DNA from: Leucaena leucocephala
Lineage: Eukaryota; Streptophyta; Magnoliopsida; Fabales; Fabaceae
Assembly: GCA_037074615.1 (NCBI GenBank)
Contig: CM073558.1
Span: forward strand, 3,959,501 to 4,023,500
Reading direction: 5' to 3'
Length of the DNA: 64,000 nt
Below are positions 1 to 12,742 of this stretch, one piece after another. Within the stretch, counting starts at the first letter, position 1, and the number at the start of each line of letters is the position of its first letter. A program made the translations under genes and the position numbers. Under the pieces are notes generated by a model that did not search any database, was not told the origin of the DNA, and saw nothing but the letters and a program-made list of their open reading frames with translations.

Positions 1-1294
1 TTTTATTTACAACTTTCAACGGGACAAGTTCCGAAAAGCTGCAGAGTGATAACTTTTTCGAAAACCGTGGTTTAGAAGCTCAAACTATAGTTTGCAGTAT
101 AAAATCAATTTTCAACAAATATATAGTGTTTGATATTTAGGAAATAAAACCATGGTTTTGAGGAGAATTTATTTTCAAACGCTTGCCAAATACACGCTTA
201 TCCAAACTGGCGTTAGATTATACACGAGAAAGACAAGTTTCTTATTCGTTTCCAGTACAGTTTGCCACGTGTATCTACCCCATGAAAATCAAATGATCAT
301 AAACCGTTAGATTAACGGAACGGTCTGGATATACTGGTGTGACCCACCGACGGTGCAAGCACAAACTTCTGATCTTAACCCTTAAGAAGATAACCAATGG
401 GATTATTCCACGTGTCCCACAAACAATCTAACGGTACTGGTGCCGACTTTTTCCCACGCTGGCACAAACTCGCACGTCATCATTTTTCTCAGACCTTTCC
501 CTCACTCTCCCATAAACCTCTCGAGCTCGTCAGTCAGAGAAGTCTCTCTCCCCCTGTGCACTTGTCAAAGCTTTTCTTCTTCGAGGCAATAAGCAGAACT
601 CGAGCTCGCGCACTCTAGGTGCCATTCGAAGCTCGGTGATCAAGAACTATATTCAAGAATGTTGGTGTTCAACTTGAGGAACAGATCTTGAAGAATTAGC
701 TTGAAACCGTTAAACTGGATCCATGTAATGCCTGCTCTTTAATCTTTTTACCTTTCAAGCAGCGTATAATGGGAACTGGATTTTGAACTGTTAATTGGTG
801 ACTCAATGAAAATGCATTAAGAAAGCAGATCGGTTTCTCCTTTTCTCCTTCAATCTATCTTTGATACTTGATAGTAATGTATTCTTTTATGTGGTCGTGG
901 AGCAGAAGCAGCCTTGAAGGGCACTTCTTGGCCACTTCAAGACAGTTTCAACTGCTGACGGAATCGAGGTCGTAAAAGAGACGGAAGCTTGAATATTACT
1001 GGTTTTGTATGCTGTTTGGGTTTTTCAACTTATAAATGGCAAGAATGTACTTCAACTTTTGTGCTAATCCTAATTCAAAGAAAAATTAAAGCATTTTTAC
1101 CTGTTAGCTTGTTCTATCTTTTGGTGAACTCAGAGAACTGTCTGATCTTATTTTTTTCTAACAGCGTTCAGTGGTAAGATAGCTTGAAATATTTCAGCAG
1201 AGTCTCTGATGACTTTCGTCGAAATCCCCACAATCGGATACATTTACTAGTGGAGTCAACCTTCTTTAATGATGCGATATTGTTCCGGAAACTA
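1..1294 (+). promoter_or_regulatory. Upstream region and probable 5'UTR (with intron) of the GT4 gene
   Basis: No convincing coding region. The stretch from about 480 to 720 is less AT-rich than its surroundings and contains CT-rich runs typical of plant leaders. A GT donor-like site lies near 725 and a pyrimidine-rich tract ending in an AG lies at about 1150-1164, so a 5'UTR intron ahead of the ATG at 1295 is plausible. The small open frame at 397-618 has no recognisable domain and probably overlaps the leader or promoter. Transcription start not determined. Confidence 0.4.
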
Positions 1295-2447
1295 ATGGAT
1301 GAAAGCAACGATCGAAATTCTCCTTCAGTGAGGACAGGTGGCAGTTTTAAATCCACTTTGTCTGGAAGATCGACTCCACGAACCTCTCCGTCATTTCGGC
1401 GACTAAATTCTGGCAGAACACCAAGAAGAGAAGGCAGAAGTAGTTTTGCTAGTTCCCAGAGGTTTCGTGGCAATCGGGTACTGTTATGGTTGCTTCTCAT
1501 TACCCTCTGGGCTTATCTTGGATTTCTTGTTCAGTCCAAGTGGGCACATAGTGATAAGAAGGATGAATTTTCAGGCTTTGGAATTGGAGGCAGGTTAAGT
1601 GACACAAACTCAGATGTTGAACAGAGTAGGCGTCATGATTTGGTTGCTGGTGATAATTCCTTATCCCTTAATAATTACACTGTTAAACATGAGGTGCAGG
1701 ATGGGAAAAAAATGGCCGTGGCTTTGGCCCAGAAAGAAGACGGTGTTCCATCTCCTCGCAAAACAAGGTCCAAGAAGAAGAGTAGACGATCACGATCTAG
1801 AGGTAGAGCACGTCGGAAGCTGAAACCAACAGTGGAAGTTGAGAACAGAGACATAGAGGACCAAGACTCAGAAATACTACCTATGGATTGCTTGTTGGTC
1901 CATTTGGCTTGACAGAGGATAAAATTCTGGAATGGAGTCCTGAGAAGCGTTCTGGAACCTGTAACAGGAAGGGGGACTTCGCACGTCTTGTATGGTCCAG
2001 GAGATTTATCTTAATATTCCATGAGCTTTCCATGACTGGAGCTCCACTTTCTATTATGGAGTTGGCGACAGAGCTTTTGAGCTGTGGGGCTAGTGTCTCT
2101 GCTGTCGTGCTTAGCAGGAAAGGTGGCTTGTTGCCAGAGCTAACTAGGAGACAAATCAAGGTGCTTGAGGATAGAGCTGATGACAGCTTCAAAACTGCAA
2201 TGAAGTCTGATCTAGTAATTGCTGGATCAGCTGCTTGTGCTTCATGGATCGGTAAGAAGATGATAGAATTTTCTAATCAATCTCAAAAACTGTCTCAATA
2301 GTTAGCATTGATGGTCAGAGACGATCCATAATTAACATAGACTTAAGAACTTGATTCCAATTGACAGCAGATGAAGTGTAAACGTTGAGGCATGCTTATT
2401 GATTCCTTTAACTAAGGTTGTACCATAATCAAGTTGAGTGCCCTTGA

Positions 2448-2480
<33 letters not shown>

Positions 2481-5136
2481 GTGTTATGTTTTATGAATCT
2501 TTTTTACTTCTAATTGTTTTCTTCTGCAAGTCTTATGAGGAAACCATTATCCTCTTCTGTGTTCCCAGAACAATATATTGAAAGTTTTCCTGCTGGTGCA
2601 AGTCAAGTTGCTTGGTGGATTATGGAAAACCGACGAGAGTACTTTGATCGTTCAAAGGCTGTCCTGCACAGAGTAAAACTGCTGGTATTCCTTTCTGAGT
2701 TGCAATCTAAGCAATGGCAAAAATGGTGTGATGAAGAAAACATAAAACTGAGGTATCAGCCTGCACTGGTTCCATTGTCCGTGAATGATGAATTGGCTTT
2801 TGTAGCTGGCATTCCTTCTACACTTAATACTCCGTCCTTTAGTGCTGAGAAAATGTTAGAGAAAAGACAATTGTTAAGAGATGCAGTCCGAAAGGAAATG
2901 GGCTTGACTGATAATGATATGCTTGTGATGACTTTGAGTAGCATAAACCCAAGTAAGGGTCAGCTATTGCTTCTTGAATCAGCAAGCACGATAGTAGAAC
3001 ATGGACGGTTGCAAGATAGTAAAACCACGAAGAAATCATCAGATGTGGGAGAAGGCCTATCTACCCTGGCTAGAAGACATCATATTAGAAGTTTGATGCA
3101 ATTGTTGAATGCTGACAACAGAGCTTTGCATGATATCTCAAGCATACCTTTGAACAGGTTACATGACCAATATGGTATTCTGATTTATGGTTATGCAATG
3201 TCTTATGTTTCGTCACGTTACTTACATGGTAAATTTTGACATTGCGAGAAGGAAGGTGTTGTCAAACAATGAAACATCCTTGGAGAAATCTCTCAGAATT
3301 CTTATTGGTTCTGTTGGAAGTAAAAGTAACAAAGTGGATTATGTTAAAGGCCTTCTGACTTACTTATCTCAGCGTTCAAACTTGTCAAAGTCAGTTTTGT
3401 GGACTCCAGCAACAACACGTGTTGCCTCACTTTATTCTGCTGCAGATGTTTATGTCATAAATTCTCAGGTAAAATACATGGTCTCATTGTGCAAGTAGTA
3501 GCAGGGGACAATGCCTATGCATACATATATTATGAACTTGTATGTGAATATTACATTTGCTACAGCAGTGTTGGGAGTGTGCCTCTGTTTATATTTCAAT
3601 ATTACATAAGACAAATAGCTCAATACCATGATATTGCAGAGATTAATTTTACTTTAAAAAAATTTATTTTGACATAATCGGATCAGTTTCTGCATTTGGC
3701 ATGGGTATGTTTTAAATTAATAGCACTTTCTGAAATATCAATACACATATGATCAACATTGCTGCTCCACTGTTCTTTGGCAATGTATCATAATCACTAT
3801 ATGCATTTGTGAATTACATTTCCACGTTCGCCTTGTTCTTCATTGGACACAAGTAACAAAAAATGTTGTTTTACATTTTTTACAACCTGACCAAAATGCA
3901 GAAAATACACATCTTAGCTAGTACTCATGCAGAATAAAATATATTAGAATGTGGCTGATTTTACTTGGGATAGGCTTGGATAGCTTTTTACTTTTTGTTT
4001 TTCCTTTTCGATTTTACTTCAAGCGCTGCTCATCTTTTGTAACTTCAAAGACGAAAAAGAATCATTATATTAAGAGAAAAAAAAACAGAGAGATGTTGCT
4101 TGATGTACTGATCTGTTACTGACTAGAAAAGTGGTGAACAGGGACTAGGAGAAACATTTGGGAGGGTGACTATCGAAGCAATGGCATTTGGTCTTCCGGT
4201 ATGGGTCACCAACTTGCTTTTCCTTCTGAATATTGTTTACTTATTCGAGTTTAACAATGTATAATGAACTGGCCTTGGATTTCTGTAATGTTGGAGCTGT
4301 TCCTGTTACTAGTCTGATTTCACTGTGTTTTTGAAAGATAACCTTTTTATAATATGGTATCACTGATAACGAGAGCCTAAATTCTTCAAAACATACACTG
4401 TACCAGCAACCTTTCATCATCTATAATGTTAATTACATATTTCAACATTAAACTAAATTTCCTTCTTAAGCTCACAATAATCACGGTGATTCTAAAGCAT
4501 ATGGACGGAATACCTGCCTTAAATCATGCTTTCTGCTTGAGTTACAAGTTGCACTCTCAAATACAATTAATTGTCATTTCATGTATGGTTATGTGAAATC
4601 ATTCAGAGTTTTTAAGAGCCTCCGAACAGTTGAAAAGAATGCACTTTGTCTCTGGAAACCAGTAATTGTATTTCAGTGAACAAGTTTCATTTGGAAGCTC
4701 CTATGTTGTATATAAGAAAGTATAGCAACTAGGCTCTTCCTCCTTTGTGCTCAGATTATCAGTAAGCATACTATCTGGGGATTATTGGTGGGATAGGATT
4801 CCTAGCTTCACTCAAACAACTTATTCAGCAGAGTGGTTGGCCATTTTATAGTTTTTTGTCACAGTAGGTGTATTTTTTTCCTTGGCATAGGTGCTTGGAA
4901 CGGATTCTGGAGGAACACTAGAAATTGTTGAGCACAACGTTGCAGGTCGCCTTCATCCTACTGGACGTCCAGGGATTCCTGTCCTCGCGCAAAAGCTACG
5001 GTTTTTACTTGAAAACCGGCCGGCCAGGGAACGAATGGGACTGGAGGGAAGAAAGAAGGTGCAAAGGAGGTACTTGAAGAAACATATGTACAAGAGTTTC
5101 GTAGAGGTTATCGTTAGGTGCATGAGAAGCAAATAA
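1295..5136 (+). CDS. Golgi-type GT4 family glycosyltransferase-like protein, two apparent frameshifts
   Basis: The protein resembles plant GT4 'UDP-glycosyltransferase superfamily' proteins of the Arabidopsis At3g15940/At1g52420 type. Coding exons by GT-AG sites and frame: 1295-2251, 2569-3468, 4142-4198, 4891-5136. The N-terminus is Ser/Arg-rich, then one membrane segment at about residues 62-80 (RVLLWLLLITLWAYLGFLVQ) makes a type II Golgi-style anchor. A very basic stretch follows (about 1760-1830). The catalytic region contains VGPFGLTE, FHELSMTGAP, WWIMENRREYFD, LIGSVGSKSNK and, in exons 3-5, the GT4 donor-site block GLGETFGRVTIEAMAFGLPV (E-x7-E) and LGTDSGGT. Reading frame is lost twice: near 1868-1882, just before TYGLLVGPFG, and between about 3150 and 3240, before RRKVLSNNE. 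No good intron explains either. The gene may be a recent pseudogene or carry sequence errors; splice sites and downstream frames are otherwise intact. Acceptor sugar unknown. Confidence 0.8.
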
Positions 5137-6617
5137 CTGCATAGTGCTTGCAATTTTCTCATTCTTTTATGGATTCATATGACATCACCTCCTGAGTTGC
5201 TAGAGAGCAAAAATCTTATTGTCTTACCCAAAAGTATTTGAAAGATATCAGTTTCTCTGATTGTATTTTTCAGGAATAATATGTTTTATGCCTTTTTTAG
5301 AAGCAAAATATTTTGATGCTGGACTCAGTAGTAGGGTTGCGGAAAAGAGGGAAATTAATCAAATACATAATTGTTTTGATAATTAGTCAATACATGTGGT
5401 TGGGCGGGTACCATCCCAAACCACTCTTTGCAAAAAGCAAACCAATTTTATCAACAAACTTTTTGTGGGTTAGCTGGTGAAGAGGTGAAGGGGATAAGAC
5501 ATATTATCATTTATAGTATGTTTAATTTTTGAGGAATAATATTTTATTGTGATTCTGGTTGTGATATTTGAGAAGGCATTCTAACTCTTGGATGTTTAAT
5601 TTTACGCTTGATGGGTCTCCTTGCCTGAATTGGTATTGCCTAGGAGGAAAGGAGATTTCGTCATGCCCTTTGATAATAGGTGAGCTAACTTTTTTCTAAA
5701 AATTTTCTTATAAAAAAACAAACTGTTAGTTTAGTTAAAATAAAAAACAATATCATCTTCATAAAGAATATAATATAAATTTAAATACTAAAAAATATAC
5801 TTGTAGGTAGAGTTTTAACTAACCCTCTTATCCTGATAAAGATTAAACATTTGTCCAAAGTCACTTAAAGGCAAAATGCTTTTCAATTTGCATTTAGCAA
5901 AATGCGTTTTTAGGTTCCCTATTTTGATGGTGTTTTTTTTTTACCTCCAGTCAGTTTTTAGGAACACTTTAATCATAGCTTTATTAAGAAGGGGGAATTA
6001 TTCTCTTTAAAGGCTTCATTATTGACATTTAATTTCTTTATTCCTCTATGTTAGGGCCCAAATGTAACTTCAACCATTTCTTAAAATACGGACCGCAGAT
6101 TTAGTTTGAGAAGTATGAAAGAAACCTAGCTAGCTATACTATCTTCCATTTATGAAGATGCTATGCTACATCAAACTTTGCATTAAAATATATTTAGGGT
6201 CAATTTGTTTGAGTGTTTTGGGGGCAAACACTTTCCATAAATTCTACAACCTTTGTTTAATCTTTTAAAAAAAATCAAAATCTAAAGAAAACTGATTTTT
6301 TATTATTTTGAAAAATTGTTTCAACTAACAACTTCTAAAAAATAATCACATGAATAAATAATCGTGAAGATATGAAAATACATACATATATTTTTTATCG
6401 AAGTATATGTGTTATTTTATTCAAAATAATCATATTTGAGGTATTATCAAGTACTAAATATAAATAATTCTATCAATAAAAATTTAAATATTAATTTATC
6501 ATGTTACATGATATTGACGTTTTTTTGCAACTCTATCAATTTTACGGTGGAAAATTGCTAGATTTTTTTTTAAAGATATGTTGCAGACTCCTTAATAACT
6601 ATTAAATACCATTGAAG

Positions 6618-6668
<51 letters not shown>

Positions 6669-7172
6669 TGTAGTGGAAAAGTTGATGGAATTAATCTTCA
6701 AGAGTCTTCAACATATCAACGAAACATCTTCACACACATATTTTCTTATAGTTTTGCTTAAATTATATGATATTTCCCGAGAGAGGCTTCCATATAAATT
6801 ACAAACAATAATATTTATATGTAAGTAAATTATATATACACACATATATTATATTTTTAATAATATTTTATTAAAAATTATCAATTAATTCTTATATTTA
6901 TATATAAGTGAATGATATATATTATTAAAGAGTCAAATTTGAGAATTATGGAACTTAATTGAAGACAACACTCCCAAATGTTAAATGAAAATAATAAAAA
7001 GGATAAACTATTTGTTCATTGTACACAAAAGGTAAACAATGATGAAAATGTATTAATAAATATTTAAAGAAATTTTGCGGGTAATTAGGCCTGTCCTTTT
7101 CTCCCATTTTATTTTCCATCCTTTGTCATAATTTAATCTTCTTCCATCTTCAATAGAAATTATGATAGGTGG

Positions 7173-7211
<39 letters not shown>

Positions 7212-8560
7212 TGACCGAAATTTTCTATTATAATTTCAATCCAATTTTTCATTTTTAAAAATAAAGCATATTTATCTTGATTAACTTTTAAACACTGTCA
7301 GAGGCATGTAGCCGAAACGTATTCTTGATTGATCTTATGTATTGTATAACATTTAATAATATTATTTGAATTAAAATCATTTTTGTTCCATGAAAATTAC
7401 AATTATTTAGTAATTGTTGATATGATCACTTGATGAGATGTAGAAAATTCTTCCATGAGATGACATTTTCTTTTCCACTTTAATTAATTTCATGCCTTCA
7501 TGCCAAACAAATTCACTTCCTTTCTTTTTCAAGGCGGATTCAATTAATGGGTTTCACTTTTTGTTTTTTGTTTTTTTCCCCAGTTTCATTAGTGGTTAGT
7601 TGTTGTGTGCATTTTTCACATCTTGAGTTTGGCAAATAGGGTGTGCTTCAGGCGTTGATTTCTTAACTTTGGAATTTTTTCAACAAATATTATAAAGTAC
7701 ATATAAATTTTAGTTAAAGATAATTGTAATACTTTGCATTATACTACATCTCCTTAATATAATATCTATTTAATTAATTTAAATTAAATAAATATATTAA
7801 GTTAGTTATTTATAATGATTATATATTATTTTTTTAAATTATTATGTTTAGTTATGTGCATTTGAATTACTTTTAATAAAAAAAATTAATATATATAATC
7901 ATATAGGGATACTTTGAAAAAAAAATTATAATTTTTAGAGATAAAATAAGTTAAAATCTTATATTTAAGATTAAAGTATACTCATAATTTAGATCTTATA
8001 TTTAACACTGGAAGGAGTAAATAATTTTTTGTTAAAGATAAATGTAAAGTATATATGCCTAGTAATTGAACTTCAAAATTTCAAAAGGGATACAAATAGT
8101 ATTTACTTTTTTTTCATATGGTTATCTGATTGGGTGCATTTATACGGAATCAAACTCAAGAGTTTATTCTATTCTATTAGGACCAACATCAGTTGATGCT
8201 ACAAATATTGATAAATTAATATTCTTTATCTGGTTTATCAATGCAAATGTGGGAGATATTTCTGTAACTGATAAACCCACTTATACAATTTATGTGTTTC
8301 ACATATTTTTTTTCTTAAAAAACAGACTACTGTAGATGGATTAAAATGTGGTTCGATGTGAATTTGAGTTTAAAAAATTATGTTTAATTTTTTTTACATA
8401 TCAATAGAAAATATTATTCGTGCAAAAGTTTTAGGAGAAAAATATCTTCAAATTAAATTTTTATATATAAATAAGCTCATGATATATAAATTTGCATCTT
8501 GTCAATGCAAAACAAATATATCAAATCAATTTCCGTGGACTCGACAAAATAAAAAATAAA
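5137..8560. other. AT-rich intergenic region, no gene seen
   Basis: The first few hundred bases probably hold the 3'UTR of the GT4 gene. The rest is AT-rich with no supportable coding region. It holds a (TA)n-(TATG)n array (6618-6672) and a (TA)n array (about 7173-7208). At about 7285-7345 there is a degenerate copy of the 'GCCGAAAnnnATTCTT...TGATCTTA' block that also occurs upstream of the WAT1-like gene. Confidence 0.5.
6618..6672. repeat. Compound microsatellite (TA)n-(TATG)n
   Basis: A run of alternating TA is followed directly by about eight perfect TATG units. Likely length-polymorphic. Confidence 0.9.
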
Positions 8561-9163
8561 GGCTAAAGTATATCTAGCATCTTAAATTAGTTTTAGAAGA
8601 GCATAGTACCCAAAAGTATGTAAGAGTACAATTACTATTCCGAACTAATTTTAGAGGTGTGACCAATAAAGTATTTAAATTGGTATAATTATGTCATTCC
8701 ACTAATAGAAATACAAATTTCTATCTAATACATGTTATGTAAGTTTTTTATTTCAACACATTATTATTTAAAAGGTAATTACATGTATCATATTATTTAA
8801 AAAAATACTGAATAAATCTTAAAATTGACATTGTATAGAATTTATATGTGAATATTGATAAATTCTATAGTTTATTTAGTGTAATTTATTAAAATAATAT
8901 TACACACGTAGCATTTTAAATAATAAAATGGTAAAATAAAAAGTTTATGTGCCATGTATCAAATAAAAATTTATGTTTGTATTATTAAAGGGATAAAATT
9001 GTCATAATTTAAATACTTTAGGGTGTTAATTACACCCTTAAATATTTAGGGTGTTAATTGCACCTCTAAAATTAATTTAAGATATTAATTATACTTTTAA
9101 ATAATTTAAATTATTAATTGTATTTTTAAAATTAGTTTGGGATACTTATTACTCCTTTACCCA
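8561..9163. mobile_element. Fold-back/MITE-like element with long diverged inverted repeats
   Basis: The left end begins GGCTAAAGTATATCTAGCAT and the right end, read on the minus strand, begins GGGTAAAGGAGTAATAAGTA. Going inward both arms share ACTAATTTTAGAGGTG, AAAGTATTTAAATT, an ATACATG block and TTATTATTTAAAA in the same order, so most of the 600 bp is one large imperfect palindrome. No coding capacity is visible. This fits a non-autonomous DNA transposon of the long-TIR type. Target-site duplication not established. Confidence 0.6.
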
Positions 9164-12100
9164 AAAACAAAAGGATTAATTCTCGCCACTACATATGATG
9201 CTGTGTCAAACCCTTACTTTTGAACTGTTTTTTTTCCTATATAATATTTTACAGTTAAGTTTTAAGCATGTATTATCAAGTTCTATGTATGAATTTATTA
9301 CATGTAAAACTTGGCTTAAAGAAGCCAAAATTATAACGTTGTCTTAAATAAATAAATAAATAAAAAACAATTACATTCATTTGTGATAATTGATAATTCT
9401 GATCCCTAGGTGATTATATTGGCCATTTAAATTTTCTACTACTATTAAATTCAGTTCATATTTTTATCATTATTAAGAAATAATTATGTATTTAATTAGC
9501 TTCGTATGAACGTTTGAACATTGTCAATAGCAAATGGCAGAAATTGATTCTTCACTGATCTTAATCATATTACTTATTATCAACATTCAAAAATGACTCT
9601 CAAGAGGCAAAATGATATATAAATTTTGTCAAATGGAATTGATAGGATTTGTACTTAATAAAATTCAATGCCCATAATAATTTATTAAGAAAATAAATAC
9701 CTAAAGGGGAAATATATTAAAATACCTATTTAAAAATTTTATTGGTGGAATGATCTAAATTTAGGCAAATGCAACATATTTTTTAAGCAAAAAATATTTA
9801 GAGGTCACATAAAAAAGAATTAATTACCCTAAAGTCTAATGACAACTGACTAACTTATAATGACAAATCACACGGTAATAAATGATAATATGTTTATACT
9901 ACCCCAGTAGTCATTAGGATTTTTTTTAGGATTAAATCTTTTTTTATGAAACTTTTGAGCAATTATCCCTAATTTTTTTAGTTGTGATTAAATATCTTTA
10001 TCTAGACCCATGAGACCAATAAGCCATTAATTTCCTTTTGGATGGTCAAACTCTGTTTTTCCTATTGTTATTTTTTCATGGAATTGTCTTGTGGGCAGGT
10101 GGAAAATCACTCCATGTATTTGTAAAGATATTATTAAAAAGCATAGCATTAATATTATGGGTTTGTTTTGTTGGAAACTTGTAGTAGTGGTGACATAGTG
10201 GAAAAAAGTTGTACGATGTTTGGGGCTTTAATGACTGGTTAAGAGTTAGCCAACGGCCTTGAGATAGTAATGGATACATGAAAACTCTCGTATGAGTGAT
10301 GAGTGAGAGAGGATGGATTTAATCCCATTTAAATCCTCTGATTACTAATGTATGTGCCTTTTATGAAGAAAAATCTTGTAAATAACTTTTATTTAAAAGA
10401 TTTTTATAAATAATTAAAGATAAATTGCACAGAATAGGGGTTATATCTATAAAAGATTAATTGCATAAGCTCATTTTGATTAATAAAAATTTTCCAATAT
10501 TCCCTATTTAAAATTAGGATAAAAATATATTTATCAAAATACGCTTAAGAGACTTTACTTTTATTTTCTAAAAAAAATATAAGAAAATAAGTAAAAAAAC
10601 TGTTTAAAAATTTTATTAGTTATAAATACATCATTCTAAATAATAGTATTTTCTGTATATAAATTTTTTTAAAATCTGTTTAATGCATATAAAAATATCA
10701 AATCATTTTAATAAATAAAATTTCTGAATTTCCGTTTGATTTTTGCTTTTGTATTTCCCACAATGATTTTTTACGTCCAGGAAATCCTCCCCTATTCTCA
10801 AGTAATTTTCAATCTTCATCATCCCTATTTAAATCCTCATTTCATGGGACTCTTTTTATTATTTTTTTTAAATTAAAAAAAAATATTATGGTCACTTATT
10901 TAGAAGTAATTTATCTTGTTCATTTACTTTTAAAATTCCGATAGGTATTTTAATTTGCTACAAACGAAAATTTCCAAAGTGTAATCGTGCCTAATAAGTT
11001 TATTTTATTACTGATATTGATGGCCAGAAAAGTTTTTTATTATTAAAGAAAGGAAAAATATCAAGCCTGATTAAGTTTTGGACATCATCAAAAGCCATTA
11101 TATGGCCGAAATTGATTCTTCTCTGATCTTATGGCTTGTTATTAAGAACATTTAATACTATAATTTAACTAAACACTATTTAATTATTTATTGATTTATC
11201 AAAATAGTCTTTTCACCCCAAGAAGGTCTCCGCAATCTGATCCATTAAGGCAATTAATTAAATGAAGTATATTGTGTGGTTGGAACACATTAATCGATCA
11301 TATATTTTTAAGCGATAGAATTTATATTTAATAGTGTCATATTTAGTATAATTTATTGTAAAGTAAGCATAAGTTATTGTAAATATTTTAGAATGCAAGA
11401 TTATTTGAAATCGTGTAAAACTACTTATTATAAACTGCAAAATAAGCAAGCACACTCTAGTAAATTAAGCAAGATTTATTATTATTAAATTCCTACCTGT
11501 CTTGGCGTACCTTAAAATAAAGAAAAATAGAATTATAAAAAAGGAGTAATTTACCACGTAGGTATGTTGAATGGTGGAATTAAGTCCTATTATATCTTAA
11601 ATTAATAAAATATTTGAATTGAAAAATAAGAACGATGTGCTTCACAAAAATTACGTAATTGATGTGGGTCCCATTCTATTTCTGCTCCATAATTAAAATT
11701 AAATCACTTCCAACAAATTTTAGAAAAGGTGATATATGACTTACCTTTAATTATGACTTTTAGGTTTAAATCATCAGGTTATGTGTTAGAAAATATTTAA
11801 TTAAGAGAAATAAAATCTATTTTAATAATTTTTATATTTTAAAAGAACTAGTTTTTAATTATTAATTAGAGATACTATCTTGACTAAAAAAAATACTAAT
11901 GGACATTTTAGTTATTTATCATTGGGTAATTGGATATTACACGATCAGATTGTGGTGGGAGGCATTGCCTAAATAACTTAATAAGTAGCGCACAAACAAA
12001 TGACTTAGGATTAAGATTTTTTTTCATACATGTTATATATATATTATAAGAAGTCAAATTCCATCATATAAATTGTCACTAATCATATAAAGCACTTATT

Positions 12101-12560
12101 TTAAGGTAACTTTCCCGAGGTAGGATTCATGAGAGTCTACTTTGAATTTAGAATATCTTTGAAGGATAAAAGGAATAATTTGGCTTCAAGAGAGTTTGTC
12201 TGTTTACTCCTGCAAAAGAACAACCATTAATTTTTTTCTAATAATGAGTGAAGAATTATAAAATCTCTTTTTGCACGTTCGAGTCTATTATAGAATAATG
12301 CAATACGTACATGACGAGTCGTCGCACCAACAGATTTTAGATAATATAGTCTCAAATTACGCACGAAAACCCTACAAAGAGAATGACATAAATATTATCA
12401 AGCTGCAGTCTTAAAATAATAAAAGAGAAGAGAGAGAGAGAGAGGAGAATGGGTTGATCAGAACAGAGAGATCAGAGAATCTCATCTCATGCATGCATCT
12501 CCAAATATCCCAACCTAAACCAGTCAACCCACCCAGGAACACAGATACAGACAAACACAC

Positions 12561-12611
<51 letters not shown>

Positions 12612-12742
12612 ACCACTTGTTCTTGCACTGATAATTAACTCTCACAAACACAAACTGAGAAGTTAATATAAGATCGGTGAGAATTATTAATTGAAGTCAT
12701 ATTATATATATAGAGAGAGAGAGAGAGGGAGAGTTGTAAGAA
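9164..12742. other. AT-rich intergenic region ahead of the WAT1-like gene
   Basis: No gene seen. Two further copies of the WAT1 upstream block lie here: a weak one at about 9495-9595 and a clear one at about 11060-11300 that matches 18040-18275 over more than 200 bp. Close to the gene come a GA-repeat (12425-12443), a CATGCATGCAT RY-type motif (about 12489-12499), a (TA)n run (12565-12604) and a second GA-repeat (12711-12732) just before the ATG. This is probably promoter and leader. Confidence 0.5.
12565..12604. repeat. (TA)20 microsatellite in the WAT1-like leader/promoter
   Basis: Perfect alternating TA for about 40 bp, roughly 140 bp upstream of the ATG. Confidence 0.9.

Noticed and set aside
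397..618. 73-codon frame upstream of the GT4 gene
   Set aside because: No recognised domain and it overlaps the likely promoter and leader; at most an upstream frame.
8066..8335. 89-codon frame in the AT desert
   Set aside because: Low-complexity Phe/Ile-rich translation of AT-rich DNA, no family features.
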